NCBI RefSeq assembly: GCF_000297495.1
Contig: NZ_ALWX01000060.1
Coordinates: 1-39,647, forward strand
Reading direction: 5' to 3'
Length of the DNA: 39,647 nt
Source: Janibacter hoylei PVAS-1
GTDB taxonomy: Bacteria > Actinomycetota > Actinomycetes > Actinomycetales > Dermatophilaceae
Under the pieces are notes generated by a model that saw only the letters and a list, made by a program, of their open reading frames with translations, ran no database searches and had not been told where the DNA came from. Shown here in pieces: positions 7,434 through 13,082 of the stretch (within the stretch, counting starts at the first letter, position 1; each line of letters starts with the position of its first letter). The position numbers and the translations under genes were made by a program.

Positions 7434-7574
7434 GATGAGACACGATCTAACGTCGCTGCCGAGGACCGAGCTCTCGCGGTTCTGCGGCTGCAGGCGTGTC
7501 TCGGAAAAGTGTCTCGACGAGAAACGTCTCAGACGACATCACCGGAAGGGTTTCTGAGGCAGGATGGGTGGGTG
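7434..7574. repeat. res-like cluster of GTGTCTC motifs upstream of recombinase
   Basis: Copies of GTGTCTC occur at 7496-7502 and 7509-7515, 13 bp apart, with an inverted copy GAGACAC at 7436-7442. TCTCG-A-CGAGA is palindromic around 7512-7522, and GAGAAACGTCTC follows. Small serine resolvases bind several such dyads upstream of their own gene, so this is a candidate res site. That is inference from arrangement only. Confidence 0.45.
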
Positions 7575-8159
7575 AGACTTCTGGGGTATACGAGGATCAG
7601 CACGGCCAGTCAGGACGCGCAGTTGCAGTTGGACGCGCTGACCACGGCCGGGGTCGAGGCTCGGGACGTTTTCTCGGACGTCACCTCGGGCAGCAAGAAC
7701 GCAGCGCAACGTCCAGGGATGCGCCGACTCCTGGAGTACGCCACCGCTGGAGACACGGTCGTGGTCTGGCGAGTGGACCGGCTGGGACGCTCACTGATCG
7801 ACGTGCTGAACACGGTGACCTTGCTGCGCGAGTCCGGCATCGGCATCCGCTCCATCCAAGACGGCATCGACCCAGCCACCACCAGTGGACGGCTGATGCT
7901 GAACATGCTCGCCACCTTGGCTGAATACGAGCGGGAGCTGATCACAGAACGGGTCAATGCCGGCATCGCCGCAGCCAAAGCCTCCGGCACCCAGTTCGGG
8001 CGACCCCGCGTGGAGCCAGCCGTGATCGCCGAGAAGCTCGCGATCGTCAACGACGCACGCGCCAAAGGACGCACCGCCACAGACGCGGCCCGACTCGTGG
8101 GCTGGTCCCGCGCCACGTTCTACCGCCACAACGCCACCGCCCAGTCACAGGACTCCTGA
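7572..8159 (+). CDS. Small serine recombinase (resolvase/invertase family)
   Basis: A 195-residue site-specific recombinase. The catalytic domain opens LLGYTRISTASQDAQLQLDA, with the nucleophile at Ser10, and continues to VVWRVDRLGRSLIDVLNT, which carries the conserved Arg pair. EYERELITERVNAGIAAAK marks the E-helix, and a C-terminal helix-turn-helix follows (TATDAARLVGWSRATFYRHN). I chose the GTG at 7572 because it places the start directly before the first beta strand; the frame is open to 7410 but that part has no domain. Its place just after merA and behind a res-like cluster suggests it is the resolvase of a mercury-resistance transposon, although no transposase is seen. Confidence 0.88.
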   Translation: MRLLGYTRISTASQDAQLQLDALTTAGVEARDVFSDVTSGSKNAAQRPGMRRLLEYATAGDTVVVWRVDRLGRSLIDVLNTVTLLRESGIGIRSIQDGIDPATTSGRLMLNMLATLAEYERELITERVNAGIAAAKASGTQFGRPRVEPAVIAEKLAIVNDARAKGRTATDAARLVGWSRATFYRHNATAQSQDS

Positions 8160-8323
8160 CCGCGCCAGATACCCGCCAGGCTGAATATCAACGAGCCATC
8201 GGCCTTTGACAGCCAGTAGCGCCGACCACCTTGGCTGGACGCGACATCATGCCGCACGGCCTCAGCGGCGGAGTGTGCCCAACCAGAATCTTCGTATCTT
8301 AGATAGAAATCGCGTTGCTCCAA
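8120..8323 (-). pseudogene. Possible SRAP/YedK (SOS response-associated peptidase) remnant
   Basis: In this 67-codon frame the segment YWLSKADGSLIFSLAGIW resembles the central part of SRAP proteins, where a Tyr/Phe, an ADG and an AG(L/I)W occur with this spacing. The residues before it do not match, and neither the catalytic Cys2 N-terminus nor the C-terminal half is present. The frame overlaps the end of the recombinase gene by 40 bases in antisense. It is a weak case: either a small decayed fragment or chance. Confidence 0.25.
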
Positions 8324-8399
8324 TTTAGAGCGCTTCTCGACACCAGCGACGACCGTTCACCGACCCGCAGCGCGCAGGACTGTTGCTTTAGACCCGCCC

Positions 8400-8417
8400 G
8401 CACTAAAATCGCACTAA
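8400..8417 (+). repeat. Direct repeat GCACTAA, one helical turn apart
   Basis: GCACTAA occurs at 8400-8406 and 8411-8417, 11 bp apart, 30 bases before the start of the second recombinase. A small dyad TATCT-T-AGATA lies further upstream, near 8300. These could be binding sites of the recombinase or part of its promoter. Confidence 0.35.
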
Positions 8418-8446
8418 TGCCCATCTACTGCGACTAGGGAGGTCCA

Positions 8447-9028
8447 GTGCTCATCGGATACGCGCGGGTCTCGACTGAGCGGCAAGACCTTGCCTCACAG
8501 ATCGAAGGCCTGACCCGCCTCGGCGTCAACCGGGAGCGGATCTACACCGACAAGCGCACCGGGCGATCCATGAAGAACCGCCCGGGGCTTGAGCAGGCGA
8601 TCACTGCCCTTCGCCCCGACGACGTGCTAGTGGTGACGAAGCTGGACCGCCTCGCGCGCTCGGTGCCCGACGCTCGCGACCTCGTAGGGCAGATCTACGA
8701 GCAGGGCGCTGCCCTCCAGTTGGACAGGTCCGTGCACGATCCGGCTGATCCGGTTGGGAAGTTCCTCTTCAACGCGCTGGCGATGGTCGCCGAGTTCGAG
8801 GCCGACCTGAACCGGCAGCGCACCCTCGAGGGAATCGCGATCGCTCGAGCGCAAGGGCGGATGCGCGGGAAGCCGCCTAAGTTGAACGAGCGGCGCACGA
8901 AGAAGCTGCTCGAGGAGTATGAGGCCGGTGACGCGACCGTGGCCCAGCTCGCCGAGGACTACGCGGTATCGAGAGCAACCGTGTACCGAACCGTCAAGAG
9001 AGCCAAGGCAGAGAGGGGCTCCCTATGA
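8447..9028 (+). CDS. Small serine recombinase heading the cassette array
   Basis: A 193-residue resolvase/invertase-family recombinase. It opens MLIGYARVSTERQDLASQIE with Ser9 as nucleophile, and continues VVTKLDRLARSVPDARDL, SVHDPADPVGKFLFNALAMV, EFEADLNRQRTLEGIAIA, and a C-terminal helix-turn-helix (VAQLAEDYAVSRATVYRTVK). The GTG start has GGGAGG at good spacing. It differs clearly from the recombinase at 7572, so the two are not recent duplicates. Its stop overlaps an ATG (ATGA), beginning the chain of overlapping small frames downstream. Part of its 3' end, encoding VYRTxKRxKA, is repeated at 9629-9664. I suspect it, or a relative, built the array. Confidence 0.9.
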   Translation: MLIGYARVSTERQDLASQIEGLTRLGVNRERIYTDKRTGRSMKNRPGLEQAITALRPDDVLVVTKLDRLARSVPDARDLVGQIYEQGAALQLDRSVHDPADPVGKFLFNALAMVAEFEADLNRQRTLEGIAIARAQGRMRGKPPKLNERRTKKLLEEYEAGDATVAQLAEDYAVSRATVYRTVKRAKAERGSL

Positions 9029-9072
9029 CCAAGCCTTGCACTGTCGCCGGACAGTGGCGCGATCAGAAGTAG
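9025..9072 (+). CDS. Possible 15-codon leader frame
   Basis: The ATG overlaps the recombinase stop (ATGA) and runs MTKPCTVAGQWRDQK to a TAG. It is too short to identify. Its value is positional: it has the same length and the same ATGA overlap as the frame at 10258, suggesting a translational relay rather than a functional peptide. Confidence 0.25.
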   Translation: MTKPCTVAGQWRDQK

Positions 9073-9132
9073 TGAAGTAGTCCCGGCCAGCGAAAGTGCG
9101 CTGACCGGCCACCATCAAGATGGGAGCTCGAC

Positions 9133-9624
9133 ATGAACGACAACAGTCCCCCCAGTGGCGCCACCACTCCTCTCCGGCCAGCTACGTGGAACGACAAGTA
9201 TCTCAATACCCTTATCTCGCTCGTTGATACCGCCACCGAACCCGTGGCGACAGGGGAGCACGCGGTGACTCTCCAAACCTCAGGTGGATTGATCACCGGA
9301 ACCCTTGTCCCTCAGTGGCAATACGCCCAGAACCTCGTGCCTGCTCCCCCCGACGCAGGACCACCGTTCGAGCCGTACGGTAGAGACGCCAAGGACTACG
9401 CCCATCGCGGGCGCAAGTTCCAGGACGGCCGCGCGGCAGACGTCGAACTCTCCGATGAGGAGAGGGCCTTCCTCGACGAGGATTCGCCGTCCGAGTACTT
9501 CCTTACCTTGGGCTGGGCGCGGTTCCTCTTCCACCCCTCTAACCACACGTCCGAGTCGTGGATTCGCGTCCGCCGCGACGACATCATCGCGTGGCACCCC
9601 GGCACCTTGGAGGTGTCTCAGTGA
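9133..9624 (+). CDS. Hypothetical protein, first array cargo gene
   Basis: A 163-residue soluble acidic protein without signal peptide or membrane segment. A central part (HAVTLQTSGGLITGTLVPQW) looks like a small beta-rich unit, followed by a charged region with DVELSDEERAFLDEDS. It ends LEVSQ. GGGAG lies five bases before the ATG. Its last codons lie inside repeat R1, so the stop and the next start are both supplied by the repeat. I do not recognise the family; the LITGTL strand recalls gas-vesicle accessory proteins of the GvpU kind, but that is only an impression. Confidence 0.7.
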   Translation: MNDNSPPSGATTPLRPATWNDKYLNTLISLVDTATEPVATGEHAVTLQTSGGLITGTLVPQWQYAQNLVPAPPDAGPPFEPYGRDAKDYAHRGRKFQDGRAADVELSDEERAFLDEDSPSEYFLTLGWARFLFHPSNHTSESWIRVRRDDIIAWHPGTLEVSQ

Positions 9625-9628
9625 CCAC
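9615..9628 (+). repeat. Array junction repeat R1 (GTCTCAGTGACCAC)
   Basis: Exact copy of the 14-bp core. It includes the TGA of the 9133 gene (9622-9624) and a GTG start (9621-9623). GGAGGT stands seven bases before the GTG, so the junction carries a ribosome site as well. Directly downstream is a second copy of the recombinase 3' end. Confidence 0.8.
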
Positions 9629-9680
9629 CGTGTACCGCACGATCAAGCGCGTCAAGGCGCAGGCGGAGGGCACTTCATGA
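9621..9680 (+). pseudogene. Duplicate of recombinase 3' end (19 codons)
   Basis: The frame starting at the GTG of R1 reads VTTVYRTIKRVKAQAEGTS. The recombinase at 8447 ends ATVYRTVKRAKAERGSL. DNA from ACCGTGTACCG onward is also closely similar at both places (8975 and 9628 onward). It is the recognition-helix end of a related recombinase gene left behind R1. The stop overlaps the ATG of the next gene (ATGA). Confidence 0.65.
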
Positions 9681-10261
9681 TCGCAGCACTCACGGCGGTG
9701 GCGGCACTCATTGCTGCGCTGGCCGCAGCCTGGCAAGTCAATCTCCTTCGGAAGCAGATGCGCGACGACGCCCGACCGTTCGTTGTGGTGGACGTTGTCC
9801 CGAGTTTGCATGGCCCGGGGGCATGGGACCTCACTCTGCACAGCACAGGGAGGTCGATGGCCCACAAGGTGGGGGTCTCCACCGAGCCAGCGGCATGGGA
9901 GCCGTACGACGATGAGGACCACATCACTGAGCACCTGACCGCGTATCTGGGACGCAAACGCGATCTACCGCCAGGAGCACGTCATCGCCTCATGTGGCGA
10001 TACGAACGGCGCAAGGAAAAGACGGGGGAGCTGTCGGCGGTCGCCGGGGCGCCGGCCATCGCCATCGTGACAGTGACGTACCAAGACGATAAGGGCAAGT
10101 GTTACGACTCCTCCCTATCGTTCGACCTGGACGTCCTCGGTGCAATCACTCCGGTCCCTTTCGAAGGACAGCGGATGACATCCGGGTCCGACCAAGAATT
10201 GAAGAACATCGACCGGGCGATCCGAACTGTTAGCCAGCACGTGGGCGAGCTTCGACGATGA
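9677..10261 (+). CDS. Membrane-anchored hypothetical protein
   Basis: A 194-residue protein with one N-terminal membrane helix (MIAALTAVAALIAALAAAW), then VNLLRKQMRDDARPFVVVDV and a beta-rich domain to the end. This organisation is common among small actinobacterial proteins of unknown function found in mobile regions. The ATG overlaps the stop of the recombinase remnant, and its own stop overlaps an ATG at 10258 (both ATGA), so it sits within the coupled chain. There is no enzyme motif. Confidence 0.7.
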   Translation: MIAALTAVAALIAALAAAWQVNLLRKQMRDDARPFVVVDVVPSLHGPGAWDLTLHSTGRSMAHKVGVSTEPAAWEPYDDEDHITEHLTAYLGRKRDLPPGARHRLMWRYERRKEKTGELSAVAGAPAIAIVTVTYQDDKGKCYDSSLSFDLDVLGAITPVPFEGQRMTSGSDQELKNIDRAIRTVSQHVGELRR

Positions 10262-10305
10262 GCGATGAATGCCGGTGGACTGCCAAGGTGGCCATCCAGA
10301 GGTAG
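10258..10305 (+). CDS. Possible 15-codon relay frame
   Basis: The ATG overlaps the previous stop (ATGA) and the frame runs MSDECRWTAKVAIQR to TAG. It has the same length as the frame at 9025, and the last bases of both are similar (GTGGC, then AGAAGTAG or AGAGGTAG). Probably not a functional protein; possibly a worn cassette end. Confidence 0.2.
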   Translation: MSDECRWTAKVAIQR

Positions 10306-10465
10306 ACGAGAAGGCCAAACAACCCGACGACGAGATGTCAGGACGTGGTGTCCGATGTACGACCGATCGAACTGGAACCCAGCCCGACCGCACCAACCGT
10401 ATCTGTCCTTCAGAGAAGAGAGTGCATTACGGATCACCCCATCCCCGACCGGCGACCGAAGGGTG

Positions 10466-11260
10466 TCACGGCGCGAGGGAGACCGTGGCTCCGCGCTCGA
10501 CGAGCCGGAGCTCACCGGGGGGATCGACCGCTCGCCACCGGGCCACGAAATCGCTCAACGGTGACCGGAAGACGGTGTAGTCGTCGTAGTGCACCGGCAC
10601 TGTCACGGCGGGCTCGAGGAGGTCGACCAACGAGATGCCCTGCTCGGCGTCCATGGTCACCAGCAGCCCGAGCGCACGTGTGCCCCCGAGGTGGATGACC
10701 ATCGCGTCGAGCGGACCGAACCGATCAGTGACCTCACGCAGCCACGGTCGATACAGCGTGTCCCCGGTGATGTAGACCCGCAGCGACCGCGCGGCGCCCG
10801 CGACGTGATGCTCAAGCACACTGCCCATGACCGGCGGCAACAACCATGATGCCCATCCGGGTGTGTGCTCCCCCGGGGCAGAGTGCACTGTGAGCGTCTC
10901 GCCGGCTTTGACCAGCTCACGTGACTGCCACGTCGCCATCGCCTCAGCCCCGGCAAACCCCCATGACTGCAGCCGCCGGGCCGCATGCGGGGTCGTCAGG
11001 ACGGGCAGCGAGGTGTCAAGACTGCGCCGTGCGATCCGATCGAAATGGTCACCATGCAGGTGAGAAAGCACCACCGCGTCCAAGCTGGGAAGATCCTCGG
11101 GACCGAGCGCGGGCTCGGTCACCCGCTTCGAGAAAAGCCCTTTGCCCAGATAGGCACGCTGTCCGTGATGGAGGAAATTCGGATCGGTGAGCAGAGTGAA
11201 CTCCCCCAACCGGACCAGCGAGGTCGCTGTGCCGATGAACTCCAGGGTCGCAGTGGCCAT
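10466..11260 (-). CDS. MBL-fold metallo-hydrolase
   Basis: A 264-residue metallo-beta-lactamase-fold hydrolase of the UlaG/RomA-like branch. The metal site is visible as VVLSHLHGDHFD (HxHxDH), with further ligands in APGEHTPGW, YITGDTLY (the Asp) and the late VPVHYDDY (His). Substrates in this branch range from lactones to phosphodiesters and cannot be told here. AGGAGG lies before the ATG. It is read against the array direction, between the 9677 gene and the 11612 gene, with no repeat of the GTCTCAGTGACCAC type at either edge, so it may have entered separately. Confidence 0.88.
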   Translation of the reverse strand: MATATLEFIGTATSLVRLGEFTLLTDPNFLHHGQRAYLGKGLFSKRVTEPALGPEDLPSLDAVVLSHLHGDHFDRIARRSLDTSLPVLTTPHAARRLQSWGFAGAEAMATWQSRELVKAGETLTVHSAPGEHTPGWASWLLPPVMGSVLEHHVAGAARSLRVYITGDTLYRPWLREVTDRFGPLDAMVIHLGGTRALGLLVTMDAEQGISLVDLLEPAVTVPVHYDDYTVFRSPLSDFVARWRAVDPPGELRLVERGATVSLAP

Positions 11261-11611
11261 GGACTCCTCCTGGTCGACGATCCGTCTCGCACCCCTGCAG
11301 GCACCGCCTGCTGATAGAGCACTCCACGTGGTTCCCTCTCCGACGCGAACAGTCTATCCATGAGACCGCGAGACCGCACGGCTGAGGACGAGTCGGGCTC
11401 AACCCTTGGGGGTGGTCACGGCGACAGCTTCGCCGACGACAGGTTAGAGAGCAGGTCCGACAGTCCAGTCCGAGCAACGCGGTCGAGTAGGTGGCCAGGA
11501 CTAGCGCAGCTGTTCGGACATAGAAGGGCCAAGCCACCGTCGCACTAGTGTCGGTGGCGTCGTCTACCTTGAGATACGGCCGGATGGGCCGCCTACGTCG
11601 AAGGGACCCAC
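11261..11611. other. Intergenic stretch with inverted repeat at 11297-11311
   Basis: No gene is recognisable on either strand. GCAGGC-ACC-GCCTGC (11297-11311) is a perfect 6-bp dyad about 40 bases upstream of the metallo-hydrolase start and may be its operator. The rest shows no repeat core and no familiar protein remnant. Confidence 0.4.
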
Positions 11612-12063
11612 ATGGCAGTCGGGGACGTCATCCAGATCGCGGCCATACTCGTTGCTGCTGGCGCATCGATCGTAGCCTGATCATCGCCTCGATGGACCGC
11701 AGGAACGCAATCAAGATCGCTGAGGATGACCGCCAGGCCGCGGCGGATCAGGCACGGCTGCTCGCCGAGCTGGAGGCAGCCATCAGACTGTCCGTCTTGG
11801 AGGCCCGGGGCGGGCACACCGATCCCATCATCAGCAAAGACATGGGAGCCGAGACACTCGCCTTGATCGCGATGCTCGGGCCCGACAGAGTGCCCGAGAT
11901 GTGGAAACGCCGCGTGGAAAAGTCAGACGAGGAGCTTCGTGCCTTCATTGCCAACGAGGACGAGCCTGAGTTCCTCCGCGACGCTGTCGAGGCTGAGCGT
12001 GCCGTCTACGACATTCTGAAGGACCTACGCAGATCCCACCGGGGCATGTCTGCTGGTCGATGA
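11612..12063 (+). pseudogene. Membrane-anchored hypothetical protein, frameshifted
   Basis: From the ATG (preceded by GAAGGGA) the product begins MAVGDVIQIAAILVAAGASIV, a membrane helix, then meets a stop at about 11679. In another frame it continues LIIASMDRRNAIKIAEDDRQ and runs to 12063 as a soluble, Glu-rich helical domain. One extra C at GTAGCCTGATC (11675-11685) would restore a single frame of about 150 residues. The layout (membrane helix, polar hinge, helical body) parallels the 9677 gene. It is either a fresh mutation or a sequencing error. Confidence 0.6.
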
Positions 12064-12155
12064 TCAGCACGGGTGGGGAGGGCAACGTGATAGCCGCGGC
12101 CGTAGTGCACATCGCTCGCCAGGGGGCTCTTGTCAAGCCAGGCGAGTCTCAGTGA
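12060..12155 (+). CDS. 31-codon frame related to the 12864 gene
   Basis: The ATG overlaps the previous stop (ATGA). The product MISTGGEGNVIAAAVV... ends in KPGESQ at repeat R2. Its opening matches the opening of the 12864 gene (STGGDGNVIKAE), and the DNA is alike over about 28 bases, so it looks like a copy with most of the middle deleted. It may serve only as a link in the coupled chain. Confidence 0.4.
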   Translation: MISTGGEGNVIAAAVVHIARQGALVKPGESQ

Positions 12156-12159
12156 CCAC
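12146..12159 (+). repeat. Array junction repeat R2 (GTCTCAGTGACCAC)
   Basis: Exact copy of the core, extended to GAGTCTCAGTGACCAC, which is shared with R3. It provides the TGA of the 12060 frame and the GTG start of the 12152 gene. Confidence 0.85.
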
Positions 12160-12355
12160 AACGAAGGGAGAAGGCATGGGGCAGGGCAGCGAGAGCCGCG
12201 GCGCGGCAGACGAGGCGCGCCTCACCAAGGAAGCGCGGGAGTGGCTTCACTCGCAACCGGGATACCGCCCGGGCATGAAGCAGATGACTGCCACTCACAC
12301 CGACGAGGACATTGCCGCTGCGAAGCAAGGGCATCGGGAGGATGAGTCTCAGTGA
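12152..12355 (+). CDS. Small hypothetical protein (67 aa)
   Basis: A hydrophilic 67-residue protein: VTTTKGEG, then MGQGSESRGAADEARLTKEA, then EWLHSQPGYRPGMKQMTATH, ending REDESQ. The GTG start comes from R2. An internal ATG at 12176, preceded by GAAGGGAGAAGG, is the stronger ribosome site, so the functional product may be 59 residues. The stop is supplied by R3. No family recognised. Confidence 0.55.
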   Translation: MTTTKGEGMGQGSESRGAADEARLTKEAREWLHSQPGYRPGMKQMTATHTDEDIAAAKQGHREDESQ

Positions 12356-12359
12356 CCAC
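12346..12359 (+). repeat. Array junction repeat R3 (GTCTCAGTGACCAC)
   Basis: Exact core copy, 200 bp after R2, with GGGAGGA upstream. It supplies the stop of the 12152 gene and the GTG start of the acetyltransferase. Confidence 0.85.
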
Positions 12360-12867
12360 GCCGACGTTTGAAGTCGTTGAGGCTGACTTCGAGGATCATG
12401 CGTTGGTGGCGTTCCTGCGGGAGCACCTGGACGACATCGCTCCGACAGCGCCCGATGAAAGCCAGCACGCGTTGGATGTAGACGCCCTGCGCGACCCCAG
12501 CGTTCAAATGTGGGTTGCAGTTGAAGATGAAGATGTCATCGGAACTGTCGCCCTGGCGGCGATGGCCGAGGGTCACGAGGAACTGAAGAGCATGAGGACT
12601 GCGCCGGCTCGGCGCGGAGCAGGCGTCGCGTCCCGGTTGCTTGGCCACGCACTTCACGATGCGCGATTGCGGGGTGTGAAGAGGGTGTCGCTGGAGACTG
12701 GGAGTCAGGCCTTCTTCGCTCCAGCCCGAGCCTTCTATCGCAAAGCCGGCTTCACTGATTGCGAACCGTTCGGGACGTACGAGGACGATCCGAACAGTGT
12801 GTTCATGACTTTGGTGCTCGAGGAATCCAGTGCCGAGTCCCAGGGAGGCATGGAGGTGTCTCAGTGA
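12352..12867 (+). CDS. GNAT family N-acetyltransferase (array cargo)
   Basis: A 171-residue acetyl-CoA-dependent acyltransferase. The core is visible as MWVAVEDEDVIGTVALAAM (strands 2-3), ELKSMRTAPARRGAGVASRL (strand 4 and the acetyl-CoA loop with R-R-x-G-x-G/A) and ARAFYRKAGFTDCEPFG (the FYxxxGF end motif). Its substrate is unknown. The start GTG lies inside R3 and the last residues EVSQ lie at R4, so the whole gene is framed by two repeats. It is the clearest example of one complete gene per repeat interval. Confidence 0.88.
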   Translation: MTTPTFEVVEADFEDHALVAFLREHLDDIAPTAPDESQHALDVDALRDPSVQMWVAVEDEDVIGTVALAAMAEGHEELKSMRTAPARRGAGVASRLLGHALHDARLRGVKRVSLETGSQAFFAPARAFYRKAGFTDCEPFGTYEDDPNSVFMTLVLEESSAESQGGMEVSQ

Positions 12868-12871
12868 GCAC
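12858..12871 (+). repeat. Array junction repeat R4 (GTCTCAGTGAGCAC)
   Basis: Core copy with one mismatch (C to G at position 11). GGAGGT lies upstream, as in R1. It supplies the stop of the acetyltransferase and the GTG start of the 12864 gene. Confidence 0.85.
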
Positions 12872-13082
12872 GGGCGGGGACGGCAATGTGATCAAGGCGG
12901 AGGATCTTGAGGTGGCCGACACTCAGCTGTCTTCGCTGCTGAGCAAGTGCGAGGCCGTCTTGAGGGGGGACGTCGCTCAGTCCTTCGCGGCAGACCCTGA
13001 TGACCAACAGGGTGTCAGCGTTGCGCACGGCGCTCGAGCTCGTCCGCCAGGCGAAGGCACGAGGGGCAGTCTCAGTGACCAC
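12864..13082 (+). pseudogene. Hypothetical helical protein, frameshifted in a G run and cut by R5
   Basis: From the GTG in R4 the product reads VSTGGDGNVIKAEDLEVADT then QLSSLLSKCEAVLRG. Removing one G from the run at 12964-12969 lets it continue LSPSRQTLMTNRVSALRTAL then ELVRQAKARGAVSV, a coherent helical protein of about 70 residues. As written, the frame goes astray after the G run. At R5 it runs into the MFS remnant without a stop, so its natural end is missing. The gene looks real, but this copy is damaged or mis-sequenced. Family not named. Confidence 0.55.
13069..13082 (+). repeat. Array junction repeat R5 at the island edge
   Basis: Exact core copy. Unlike R1-R4 it does not close the upstream frame. 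On its right the MFS coding sequence begins at once on the minus strand, ending there as ALPLLLW. It therefore marks the right end of the array. Confidence 0.8.

Noticed and set aside
11049..11537. Minus-strand frame upstream of the metallo-hydrolase
   Set aside because: It overlaps the start of the MBL gene in another frame and has no recognisable protein pattern.
9615..13082. Integron cassette array with attC sites
   Set aside because: No tyrosine-type integron integrase is present, and the repeats lack the R'/R'' boxes and long hairpins of attC. The repeat is a short stop/start junction.
9615..13082. CRISPR array
   Set aside because: The spacing is irregular (200 to 2,500 bp), the intervals are coding, the repeat is only 14 bp, and there are no cas genes.
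1..13082. tRNA gene as the island attachment site
   Set aside because: I looked for tRNA-like cloverleaf sequence at the junction and through the left half and saw none; the left edge of the island is outside the window.
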